From the NCBI RefSeq assembly GCF_051201625.1, contig NZ_CP179203.1:930001-994000 (forward strand): a stretch of 64,000 nt of DNA, given 5' to 3'. The translations under genes were made by a program, and so were the position numbers. The notes below the pieces were generated by a model. That model had not been told where the DNA came from. It searched no databases and saw nothing but the letters and a program-made list of their open reading frames with translations. Every line of letters begins with the position of its first letter. The first letter of the stretch is position 1. The stretch comes from Shimia sp051201625 (GTDB lineage Bacteria > Pseudomonadota > Alphaproteobacteria > Rhodobacterales > Rhodobacteraceae). Positions 17,315-25,452 of the stretch are shown here, piece after piece.

Positions 17315-18052
17315 TCAGATAGAGCCGGCTTCGACCATGAAATTGGACGCGGTACACATCGCAGAGTCGTCCGAAGCGAGGAACAGGATCATTCGAGCGA
17401 CATAGACTGGATCAATCAGATCGGGGAGACATTGCACCGTTTTTTGAAGTTCCAGCGCTTCCTCTGTGACCCAAAGCTTTTTCTGACGTTCGGTCATAAT
17501 CCAACCCGGCACAATCGCGTTTACGCGGATGCGATGCGCTCCAAGATCGCGCGCCATTGTGCGGGTCAACCCATGCACTGCAGATTTGGCGGTGGTGTAA
17601 GCCGGAAACCCACCCTTGGTTTCCCACCATGAATTCGATCCAATATTAATGATCGACCCAGCACCCGCCTCGACCATGCCTGGCGCGACGGATTGGATGG
17701 CGAAGAACATATGGCGCAAGTTGGTTGCCATTCGTTCATCCCAATAATCCGGCGTCACATCCCGCCAGTTATGCCGATCATCACGCGCAGCGTTATTGAC
17801 AAGAACGTCAAATGTTCCAAGCTCGGCAATGGTGTCTTGCAGGGCGGCAATATCGCGCAGGTCACATAACGCATGGCGCGCACCACAGTTTTCGGACACC
17901 TTCTTTGACGCCGCTTCATCACGATCCAGAAAGACCACATTGGCTCCCTGTTCGGCAAATGCGCACACGGTCATCTCGCCAATGCCAGACGCGCCGCCGG
18001 TTACCAGAACCTTTTTGTCCTTAAGGCTGGGATAGATTGCAAATTCAGGCAT
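17315..18052 (-). CDS. SDR family NAD(P)-dependent oxidoreductase
   Basis: A 245-residue classical short-chain dehydrogenase. Cofactor motif TGGASGIGE at residues 18-26, NNAARDD, and a catalytic set with Ser in NIGSNSWW and YTTAK (Tyr-x3-Lys). I prefer the ATG at 18052, preceded by AAAGGAACC, over one 33 bases upstream that lacks a ribosome site. Similar proteins oxidise sugars or polyols such as xylose or galactose. The substrate is not readable here. It is transcribed away from a beta-hydroxyacid dehydrogenase gene 82 bases away, so the two may share a regulator and a pathway for a sugar acid. Confidence 0.9.
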   Translation of the reverse strand: MPEFAIYPSLKDKKVLVTGGASGIGEMTVCAFAEQGANVVFLDRDEAASKKVSENCGARHALCDLRDIAALQDTIAELGTFDVLVNNAARDDRHNWRDVTPDYWDERMATNLRHMFFAIQSVAPGMVEAGAGSIINIGSNSWWETKGGFPAYTTAKSAVHGLTRTMARDLGAHRIRVNAIVPGWIMTERQKKLWVTEEALELQKTVQCLPDLIDPVYVARMILFLASDDSAMCTASNFMVEAGSI

Positions 18053-18134
18053 GTTGGCAGGTTCCTTTCGTATTGTTGCCATCATCTATAGAGACTTACG
18101 TAGATGACTTCATTGGAAAAATGCGGAGATAAAA

Positions 18135-19037
18135 ATGGCGAACGAGAAAGTAGGATTTATCGGAGTTGGTTTGATGGGGTATGGCATGGCCAAGAATATT
18201 TTGCTTGGAGGTTATGCGGTGAATGTCGTGATGCATCGCAGCCGCAGATCGGTCGACGATCTAGTATCGCAGGGTGCGACAGAAGCAAAAGATTTGACTG
18301 CACTCGCACACGCCGCCGATATAATTCACATCTGCGCGCCCGGCTCACCCCAGGTTGAGGCGATCATTACTGCAATGATGCCAGAACTGCGTAGGAATAC
18401 AGTGATCGTCGATTGCTCAACCTCCGAACCTACGTCGACCGAGAGATTGGCCAGTATTCTCGAAGCCAAAGGTTGTTTTTTGGCTGATGCTCCGCTCGGT
18501 GGCACACCCGTTCAAGCCGAGGCGGGCGAATTGAGCACAATGGTTGGGGCGCCCGACAATGTCTTTGTTCGGATCAAGCCGGTGATTGATTGCTGGGCGA
18601 CATCAGTGGTGCATCTGGGTCCAACTGGTCTGGGCCACAAAATGAAACTTCTTAACAACTTCCTGTCCTTGGGCTATGCAGCGCTTTACTCAGAGGCGAT
18701 GGCTGTAGGCCGCAAGGTCGGCATCAGTGTGGATCAATTTGACAGTGTGATCCGTGGGTCGCGCATGGATTGCGGGTTCTATCAGACCTTTATGGGCTAT
18801 GCCGTCGACGGCAACAAAGAAGCCCACAAGTTCACGCTCAGCAATGCGTACAAAGATGCGCGATACCTAGCAAACATGGCTGACGATGCCTCGGTATCCA
18901 ACCCTGTCGGTACAGCAATGAAGAATTCCTTCGCTGCGGCGATCAATATGGGCGGTGACGGGCCCGAAGACTATGTTCCACATTTGGTAGATTTCATCGC
19001 CAAACTGAATGGCATGCCGCCAGGGAAAGAGAGCTGA
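18135..19037 (+). CDS. NAD(P)-dependent oxidoreductase, 3-hydroxyisobutyrate dehydrogenase family
   Basis: A 300-residue beta-hydroxyacid dehydrogenase. The Rossmann motif is GFIGVGLMGYGMAKNI at the N-terminus. The substrate loop DAPLGGTPVQAEAGEL and the catalytic lysine in GHKMKLLNNFLSLGY are present. The family includes 3-hydroxyisobutyrate, tartronate semialdehyde and glucosyl-type reductases. The nearest specific activity cannot be chosen by eye. The gene diverges from the SDR gene. Confidence 0.9.
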   Translation: MANEKVGFIGVGLMGYGMAKNILLGGYAVNVVMHRSRRSVDDLVSQGATEAKDLTALAHAADIIHICAPGSPQVEAIITAMMPELRRNTVIVDCSTSEPTSTERLASILEAKGCFLADAPLGGTPVQAEAGELSTMVGAPDNVFVRIKPVIDCWATSVVHLGPTGLGHKMKLLNNFLSLGYAALYSEAMAVGRKVGISVDQFDSVIRGSRMDCGFYQTFMGYAVDGNKEAHKFTLSNAYKDARYLANMADDASVSNPVGTAMKNSFAAAINMGGDGPEDYVPHLVDFIAKLNGMPPGKES

Positions 19038-19552
19038 TTGCAGGGCGCAGACCTCTGAGGAGATGGTATTAGCAACATCTTGACCAAGATTTAGCTAATG
19101 CCTTAACCGGGGCACTTTTTGGCGAGCCACTCCCAAATTCGCGCAAACTTGGAAATCAACCGTGACCTCGCTCTGTCCGAATGGTAGCCGCTTTGCTCCA
19201 AATAGGCTTACCAACTCTTCTGCAACCTGAGACCCGTTCGAATTTGCCCGACAGCGCCATGTTGACCGTTTTTCGTATGCCATTTCTCATGGATATTTTG
19301 ACATCGCTCATTGGCACTGAAATCTGTAAAGCCGTCTTTGAGACTGGTTGTCGCGAACGAATGCTCCCAACCCGAAGTGGCCAACAGCTGTTTTCAAGCT
19401 GCTGGTCTCGACAAAACCAAACTTTGCGCTAATTTTAAATCCGATTGAAAAAACTTGGTTCGGTGGGCTCATCACATTTAGTAGGGCACGCAAAAAAATT
19501 ATTACTTAGTGTACCTCGCCTTTGCTGCGGTATTATAGATAAGGAAATCCAA
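19038..19552. other. Intergenic region upstream of amidase copy 2
   Basis: About 515 bases. It resembles general Rhodobacterales intergenic sequence with short non-coding frames. The promoter of the downstream amidase probably lies in the AT-rich last 100 bases. No gene was recognised. Confidence 0.35.
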
Positions 19553-20668
19553 ATGAATTTTTTAAAAAAATTTTGCAGCCTAGTGGTTGCCGGAATTATC
19601 AGTTCTGTTGCCAGTTCGGCAAATTCTTGTACCTTCATAACTCTCACAGGAGCCGATGGCACTGTCGTGGCTTCACGGACAATGGAATGGGGCGCTTTCG
19701 ATCTGTCTCCCATGATGACGTTTGTGGCTGCCGGCACAAAAGCTTCGTCAATGAAGATGCCAGACGGACAGGAAGGCGCACAATGGGTAACCAAATATGA
19801 CGTCCTGGGGGTTACAATGCTGGGCCAGATGCTGTTTGGAGATGGGATCAACTCTGAGGGGTTGAACGTTTCACTGCTATACTTGCCAGGGTTCGCCGAG
19901 TATCAAGCATATGATCCTAACGAAGCTGAAATTTCTCTTGCTCCCGTCGATTTTACTGGCTTCATGTTAAGTCAGTTCGCGTCGGTAGCCGAAGTTAAGC
20001 AGGCAGTCGAAAAAATTCGACTAGTTCCCGTTGTCACGCCCGAACTTGGTGTGGCAGCACCTGTGCATTTCTCAATTACTGATAAAAGTGGCGACCAGAT
20101 CGTAGTTGAATATGTCGGTGGTGCATTGAAAGTGTATGAAAAGACTTTGGGTGTTATGACCAACTCTCCGCCCTACGACTGGCATATCAATAATGCGCGG
20201 AATTACATCAACATGCGATCTGTGGATTGGCCTGAAATTGACGCTAACGGTATTGACCTTGCGCCAATTGGATATGGAACCGGGCTATTGGGTTTGCCTG
20301 GAGATTTCACTCCTCCATCACGGTTTATTCGTGCGCTGGCTTGGACGGAGACGTCTCGTGCAACTGATGGTGGAGAAGACACGGTACACGAGGCTCTCCG
20401 CATACTTGCAAACTTCCAGCTGCCCATGGAAGCGACCGACAAAAAGTTGAATCCTGCGGAACTAGATATTTTGAAGTACGGAGGCACACAGTACACAGTT
20501 TCATATGATTTGAAGAATTTACGAGCCTATTTTCAAACAAGCGAAAACCCAAAAGTGCGAAGTGTCGATTTTAACAAATTTGATTTTGGTGGCACCCCAA
20601 CACCACTAAAAATTCCGATGCGCGATCTGTCGGGGTCGTTTGCGACGGATGTAACACCTATTCGTTAA
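19553..20668 (+). CDS. Secreted linear amide C-N hydrolase (choloylglycine hydrolase family), copy 2
   Basis: A 371-residue paralogue of the protein encoded at 13411-14514. The ATG at 19553 follows AAGGAAATCCAA and opens a signal peptide ending SSVASSANS, with Cys26 next as the predicted N-terminal nucleophile (CTFITLTGADGTVVASRTME). The active-site surroundings are conserved (SRTMEWGAFD, TNSPPYDWHINNARNY, PPSRFIRALAW). An in-frame upstream extension of 36 codons has no ribosome site and would bury the signal peptide. Spacing and divergence from copy 1 suggest an old duplication or separate acquisitions with different acyl specificity. Confidence 0.9.
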   Translation: MNFLKKFCSLVVAGIISSVASSANSCTFITLTGADGTVVASRTMEWGAFDLSPMMTFVAAGTKASSMKMPDGQEGAQWVTKYDVLGVTMLGQMLFGDGINSEGLNVSLLYLPGFAEYQAYDPNEAEISLAPVDFTGFMLSQFASVAEVKQAVEKIRLVPVVTPELGVAAPVHFSITDKSGDQIVVEYVGGALKVYEKTLGVMTNSPPYDWHINNARNYINMRSVDWPEIDANGIDLAPIGYGTGLLGLPGDFTPPSRFIRALAWTETSRATDGGEDTVHEALRILANFQLPMEATDKKLNPAELDILKYGGTQYTVSYDLKNLRAYFQTSENPKVRSVDFNKFDFGGTPTPLKIPMRDLSGSFATDVTPIR

Positions 20669-20833
20669 CTATTTTTTGAGGATGAACTGAAACCTAATTT
20701 GTTGCGGCTTTTGCGTTTCTAAATGCCCTTAGCGGGCCGTTGGGAGTGCTTTGCACCGCAACCAATGTTTCAAGCCGTAGTGGGAGAATGCCTTAAGCCC
20801 CAAGTATGATGATAATTTTGCGCGCCAATCCAA

Positions 20834-21475
20834 TTATAGGTTCTGTGGTAAAGTCGCGAGTGACAGGCCTACTGCGCTAAAGATCAATATCGCCGCAATC
20901 AAGCGGTTGAACCAAATTCCCGCTTTTTCCGAAGGCACCGCACGGCCAAGTGCGGTGCCAATTGTTGTGTATATACTATGGGCCAAAAGCGACATCAAAG
21001 ATGCAAAGAGACTCATAACAATTAACTGGGGCAAAGCTGGGTTGGTGACGTCAATCGCCTGTGGCAAAACAACAGCGACGAAGATCATCGCTTTTGGGTT
21101 AGTAAGTGAAATGAGTGTGGCTTGCGCCAAAATCCGCCAAAATCCTGGCCTATAGATGTTGTGTGTCGCGATGCCAGCACCGGGCGAATTCCAAATTTTG
21201 CACGCAAGCCATACTAAGTACGCCACACCAACCCAGCGCATGATCGCCAAGAATTGTCCAAGCCATTGGGAAATAAAAGTGAGCCCGAAGGCAACAATAA
21301 TTGAGTAGACAAGAATACCCGTTACAAAACCTGCCGCACAGGCGATGCCTGCGCGAAATCCATAGCGACTTGAGATTGAAACGGTAAAGGCAACGTTAGC
21401 ACCGGGTGTCATAGCAGCAGCCAACCAGATAACGCAAAATCCAAATAGAATAGTTGGTGAAACTATTTCAAACAT
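20834..21475 (-). CDS. LysE/RhtB family amino-acid exporter
   Basis: A 213-residue inner-membrane exporter with about six hydrophobic helices. Family marks are the N-terminal AAAMTPGANVAFTVS and the following glycine-rich stretch GFRAGIACAAGFVTG, and FWRILAQATLISLTNPKAM in the middle, the usual NPK motif. It probably exports amino acids or homoserine-lactone-like compounds. Specificity is unknown. GGAGACTAAGG precedes the start. Confidence 0.9.
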   Translation of the reverse strand: MFEIVSPTILFGFCVIWLAAAMTPGANVAFTVSISSRYGFRAGIACAAGFVTGILVYSIIVAFGLTFISQWLGQFLAIMRWVGVAYLVWLACKIWNSPGAGIATHNIYRPGFWRILAQATLISLTNPKAMIFVAVVLPQAIDVTNPALPQLIVMSLFASLMSLLAHSIYTTIGTALGRAVPSEKAGIWFNRLIAAILIFSAVGLSLATLPQNL

Positions 21476-21909
21476 CCTTAGTCTCCATCACGTTTGCCCG
21501 ATGTGTCTGAGCTACGAGATAAAAAGGCAGCACGGTCAATTTTATTTCGAGACTGTTGTCTCTTTGACTTCGGACCGAATTTGCTACGAAATTTAGAAGG
21601 TTGACAGAATTTACGAATGTGTTGGCGTAATCGCGAAACAGCTTCATGACATTCACGTCGTCAATTAGCTTCGCCCCATTTTTCGATCACTGCAGACGCG
21701 CAGATCAGGATGGTGATGTCAATCTCAAACTCAGCCTGAAGCAGGTACAGCATTGTCAGCGCTATCTCGACCGGGTGGTTCCCGGTCGAGAATGTCTTGC
21801 CGTTTGCTATGGTCAGTGTGATCTTCCGTTCAGACTATCAAAACGCTTCGTCATCGGCCTGTATCGGTGTTGCGCCAAGCAGATTTCGTGTGGCTCCCGA
21901 AATATTATT
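21476..21909. other. Intergenic region with HchA remnant
   Basis: Contains the DJ-1/PfpI (Hsp31) fragment described separately. No intact gene. Confidence 0.5.
21661..21828 (-). pseudogene. hchA: Fragment of an Hsp31/HchA-type DJ-1/PfpI protein
   Basis: A frame of 55 codons ending in TGA at 21663-21661 reads RKITLTIANGKTFSTGNHPV then EIALTMLYLLQAEFEIDITI. The NGK-FSTGNHP signature followed by a Leu-rich helix and GFE-type strand is characteristic of the N-terminal part of Hsp31/HchA glyoxalase-chaperones. Stops (TGA, TAG) lie just upstream in the same frame and the catalytic cysteine region is absent, so this is a relic. A perfect palindrome at 21765-21791 is part of this former coding sequence. 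Confidence 0.62.
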
Positions 21910-22551
21910 TTAACTGATTTGTGTGACGATTGCGTCACGAGGCTTACGAACTTTACCCATTGGTAAAAGCCAGTCACCGGCTGCGTCTCTGTGGCCCAGT
22001 GGCATTAGAACCACCGACCGCAGGCCGCGTTTTCGAAGGTCAAGAATCTCGTCAACGGCAGCAGGATCAAAACCCTCCATCGGCGTGCTGTCGACTTCCT
22101 GCTCGGCGGCGGCGACCAGCGCGATGCCCAATGCGATGTAGGCCTGGCGCGCAGCATGGGCGTAGTTCACTTCAGTTTCTCGGGGCACATAATTGGCCTT
22201 TAGTTTGTCGTAATAGCCATGAATCAGGGGCAGATCGCCCCTGGCCGCAACATTCAGACCAACGACCTCGTCTATACGTTCGGCTGTGTAGTCGTCCCAA
22301 GCCGCAAAAACGAGAAGGTGTGAGCCATCTGTGATTTGAGCCTGACCGCTGGCCGCTTCCGAGATCTGGCTGCGCACGTCAGAGTTGGTCACGACGATCA
22401 GTTCAAACGGCTGGGTACCGCTTGAAGTTGGGGCCATGCGTACGGCTTCAATGATTGCATTGACCTTGTCCTGTGGAACTGGTTTTGACGGGTCCATTTT
22501 CTTGGTGGCATATCGCCAGTTCAAGTGGTCATTCAGCGTCTTATTTGTCAT
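21910..22551 (-). CDS. Nitroreductase family protein (NfsB/YfkO-like)
   Basis: A 213-residue FMN-dependent NAD(P)H oxidoreductase. Phosphate-binding RYATKKMDPSKPVP and the RMAPTSSGTQPFELIVV region are typical of the oxygen-insensitive nitroreductase / dihydropteridine reductase group. It is predicted to reduce quinones, nitroaromatics or enones in the cytosol. The ATG at 22551 (AAGGGAAACC upstream) is preferred to one 21 bases earlier. It is transcribed away from an HxlR regulator gene, an arrangement common for electrophile-responsive reductases. Confidence 0.9.
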   Translation of the reverse strand: MTNKTLNDHLNWRYATKKMDPSKPVPQDKVNAIIEAVRMAPTSSGTQPFELIVVTNSDVRSQISEAASGQAQITDGSHLLVFAAWDDYTAERIDEVVGLNVAARGDLPLIHGYYDKLKANYVPRETEVNYAHAARQAYIALGIALVAAAEQEVDSTPMEGFDPAAVDEILDLRKRGLRSVVLMPLGHRDAAGDWLLPMGKVRKPRDAIVTQIS

Positions 22552-22586
22552 GTTCTGGTTTCCCTTGTTCAAGTTTTGGTAAGACA

Positions 22587-22601
22587 GTATACTTTTGATA
22601 C
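22587..22601. promoter_or_regulatory. Possible HxlR operator
   Basis: The short dyad GTAT-N7-ATAC lies in the divergent nitroreductase/hxlR promoter region, 36 bases from the nitroreductase start. Position fits an HxlR dimer site, but the arms are only 4 bp. Confidence 0.25.
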
Positions 22602-22676
22602 CTAATAACTAAGAGGAACCGACCGCAGCAGCAAGAAGGCACATTTTTGAACCCCGGTCACAAAAAGGTAACTGCA

Positions 22677-23042
22677 ATGCTAGACGACGAAAAATGCCCT
22701 GATTGCAAACGTATCAACGAGGTTCTATCGCGTGTGGGTGACCGATGGAGCGTTCTTGTCGTTACCTCCTTGGCGCACTACGAGACAATGCGTTTCAATG
22801 AACTCAAGCGGAACCTTGGCATATCACAACGGATGCTGAGCCTAACGCTGAAGGAGTTGGAGAGGGATGGGTTGGTGAATCGGACCTATCATCCAACGAT
22901 CCCGCCAAAGGTCGAATACAACCTCACGGAAATGGGAGAATCATTTCGTAAACCGGTGAGCGCACTGGGCTATTGGGCGTTGGAAAACCTCGCCAAGATT
23001 GATGCCGCGCGCGAAACCTATGATGAAAGCCAAAGGCGGTAA
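22677..23042 (+). CDS. HxlR family transcriptional regulator
   Basis: A 121-residue winged-helix regulator. CPDCKRINEVLSRVGDRWSV, then ISQRMLSLTLKELERDGLV and the wing residues PPKVEYNLTEMG are diagnostic. Cys7 and Cys10 near the N-terminus could sense thiol-reactive compounds as in other HxlR proteins. The ATG at 22677 after AAAAAGGTAACTGCA is chosen over an upstream TTG. It probably represses the divergent nitroreductase gene until quinone or aldehyde stress. Confidence 0.9.
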   Translation: MLDDEKCPDCKRINEVLSRVGDRWSVLVVTSLAHYETMRFNELKRNLGISQRMLSLTLKELERDGLVNRTYHPTIPPKVEYNLTEMGESFRKPVSALGYWALENLAKIDAARETYDESQRR

Positions 23043-24200
23043 GATGTACGAGCCCGCCCCAAGTACGCGGTCGACGCCTTGGTCTTTAACTCGTGTGCTG
23101 ACAGGGAAACTCAAACTGTTTTGATGATGTCGAACGCTCCCGCGGAGACAATATCAAAACTGGCCTGCCGGAGAAGAGCCCGAATTCTTCTGACAGCACC
23201 CTGCTCGTAAATGGCGTAGTCGCCGCGCTTCGTAAGGAACCGCCCATTGTTCCTATCGGAGAAAATACCAAAATGGCCAACAGCATCATTTGGTCTAGCC
23301 GAAGTAAATTTCATTATCATCCAGATAGACATCAGAGGCATCCCTAATATCAATGGAAATTGGCTTATCAAATACCTGTTCGCCGTTACTGCCAAGCCAG
23401 CCGCTTACTGTGCTAAATTGACCTGTTTGGCTCTCCTCTGGGGAATTTAATATTCAAGTCAGTTTGACGACCATCCGCTTCCATCATTAGTAAAGAAGCC
23501 TGTAACGATGTTGCCGGCTGTGTTGTTGTAGATTACAAAATACTCTTGTGGCCCAGTGTTCGCACTGGCAACCGCGGTGAGACCGGTGAAAGCTGTCGCG
23601 TCGAGTATCTTATGCATTTTCAAGATTTTTGTGGATTTAAATTTATTCATCTAATGATGCCGAACATATTGGGATAAGCGTTACGTCATCAATTGGACTT
23701 ATTCGGTGTTCGAATCCAAAGGTACCAACGTTTGGACGTGTGCTCCAATTTTGAACGGAGACGCCGACGAACTTTACAGGCTAATTCCTGTGCCAATGTT
23801 TGAGCATCTGTTCTCAATAACTGGGTCAGAAGGCTTTCCTATGTACCGATTGATAATTTGCTGCCATTTCCTTTTTTAAACGAATGGATTTTGCCATGCA
23901 GTCAAAAGTAACTCGTAATTTTTGCCTCAATAATTATTGCACAGAATCTTACACACGATACCCCAGCCCTGTTCGTGAAGTAGAAGTCAGCTTGTCATTT
24001 TGGTTTTATCGTCACTTGCCTGATTGTTGGTTACGTAAGCGTTCAAGTACCAAGAAAGACCGTTGGGGCTTTCACTTTAGGTAAGCGCTTGCCTCCAACG
24101 TATAGACGACGCTATTCGAATTGGATCGCGTTGGTGCCGATGAGTGCGATGCAGTAAGTCAAATAACCTATAATAATCAGGCCTCTGAAGAGGTTTCACG
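23043..24200. other. Gene-poor stretch of decayed sequence before the polysaccharide locus
   Basis: About 1.16 kb without an intact gene. It holds the frameshifted small-protein pseudogene at 23295-23650 and a plus-strand open stretch at about 23102-23290. No start or recognised family was found in 23651-24200. TATAAT at 24169-24174 is a possible -10 element of the polysaccharide operon, but no matching -35 was found. Confidence 0.45.
23295..23650 (-). pseudogene. Frameshifted small secreted protein
   Basis: Starting at 23650 the frame gives a signal-like N-terminus (HKILDATAFTGLTAVASA) and EYFVIYNNTAGNIVTGFFTN, then stops at GSGWSSN. Past the stop, the next frame gives LNIKFPRGEPN. A third frame gives SGWLGSNGEQVFDKP and SIDIRDASDVYLDDNEIYF before a TAG at 23297-23295. 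Joined together these make a coherent acidic protein of about 115 residues, so at least two frameshifts or nonsense changes have broken one gene. The family is not known to me. Confidence 0.6.
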
Positions 24201-25448
24201 ATGATTACATTGTTAAATGCTGCCCCTGATACTGGAAACCAAGGCGTGAGCGCGCTATGCCACTCGGTTTTAGCGGGTTTGACGAAACGCGGTGCAGATG
24301 CCGTGACTGTGGCGGATCATGGTCGAGGCCACCGGCAGTCCGAATGGAGCTATGGCACCGTCAATTTGGTGGGGCTGACGCATCATCGTCGGTTCTGGCG
24401 AGGAGACAGTTTACGTACCGCTCTTTCGATGGTGCGTTTTGGAGGAGGCTATAGCGCGTCAGCACGTGCAATTTCTCGCTCCAAAGCGGTGCTCGATATT
24501 TCAGGTGGTGATAGCTTCACCGACATTTATGGCGTCAAGCGGTTCGAAGCGATGGTGTTGACCAAGCGCATGGCCCTCGCCGCAGGTGTCCCGCTCATTC
24601 TGTTACCTCAAAAACTGGGGCCATTTCATGATTCGAAAAACCTGAACACTGCGATAGATATCCTAAAGCAAGCTTCAGCAGTTTGGGTGCGTGACGCTCA
24701 CAGTTTGGCGTTTCTTCAAGAGCAGCTGGGTGCATATTTTGACCCTCAGAAACATCGCCTTGGCGTCGATGTAGCTGTCGCTTTGCCTGAACGCGCACCA
24801 GAGATATTATCAGGTGAGTTGTCGCACTGGTTGTCCCCGAAGCGTAACTTTCCCATAGCCGGACTGAACGTGTCTGGTCTGCTATGTAATGCTCCAAATG
24901 AGGCGCAGCGACGGTTTCGGTTAGCTGAGAGGCATGACCGGCAGATTGAAGCAACAGCGCGAGAGTTATTATTTGCCGACCCCAATGTACGGCTGCTATT
25001 GGTACCGCATGTGCACAAGCCTGAAACTGAAATCGAAAGTGATTTGGCAGCAGCGCGCCGTTTGATAAAACGTTTGGGGTCCTTGGCAGATGGACGTGTA
25101 ATGGCCGTCACCGAACAATTGGATGCAATGCAGCTAAAGTGGATTTTGGCGCGGTTGGACTGGTTTTCTGGCGCTCGTATGCACGCCACTATTGGTGCTT
25201 TTTCCTCAGGCGTGCCGACGTTAGGCCTTGGGTATACGGACAAAGCGCAAGGTGTTTTTGACGAGTGTGGTATTGGCGCAGACGTAGCTGATTTACGGGA
25301 TATGGATGCTACCGCGCTGTCGAAACGAGCGGTGGAGTCCTTTAAGGCACGCGGTCATATGAGAGAGGATCTCAGAGCTCGATTAGATAGCATTAGAGCA
25401 CGCGCGGCTGATGAAATGGACTGCATAGCGCGTCAGGCTGGGATCTGA
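24201..25448 (+). CDS. Polysaccharide pyruvyl transferase family protein
   Basis: A 415-residue CsaB/WcaK-type enzyme that transfers pyruvate from phosphoenolpyruvate to a sugar, forming a ketal that adds charge to an exopolysaccharide. The N-terminal DTGNQGVSALCHSVLAGL, the core DISGGDSFTDIYG, and the C-terminal GARMHATIGAFSSGVPTLGL with SYTDKAQG-like follow-up are family features. It opens the polysaccharide gene cluster and is followed by the flippase gene four bases after its stop. Confidence 0.88.
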   Translation: MITLLNAAPDTGNQGVSALCHSVLAGLTKRGADAVTVADHGRGHRQSEWSYGTVNLVGLTHHRRFWRGDSLRTALSMVRFGGGYSASARAISRSKAVLDISGGDSFTDIYGVKRFEAMVLTKRMALAAGVPLILLPQKLGPFHDSKNLNTAIDILKQASAVWVRDAHSLAFLQEQLGAYFDPQKHRLGVDVAVALPERAPEILSGELSHWLSPKRNFPIAGLNVSGLLCNAPNEAQRRFRLAERHDRQIEATARELLFADPNVRLLLVPHVHKPETEIESDLAAARRLIKRLGSLADGRVMAVTEQLDAMQLKWILARLDWFSGARMHATIGAFSSGVPTLGLGYTDKAQGVFDECGIGADVADLRDMDATALSKRAVESFKARGHMREDLRARLDSIRARAADEMDCIARQAGI

Positions 25449-25452
25449 AGCT

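Noticed and set aside
21765..21791. A perfect 11-bp stem with a 5-base loop that looks like a terminator.
   Set aside because: It falls inside the HchA relic, coding for FSTGNHPVE on the minus strand, and no T-run follows. The symmetry is a by-product of former coding sequence.
23111..23395. A 94-codon minus-strand frame after hxlR.
   Set aside because: It lies out of frame over the end of the broken small-protein gene, whose third frame is the more credible coding sequence.
23884..24084. A 66-codon plus-strand frame before the polysaccharide cluster.
   Set aside because: Composition is unnatural (Cys, Trp and Arg-rich), no ribosome site, and no relation to neighbours.
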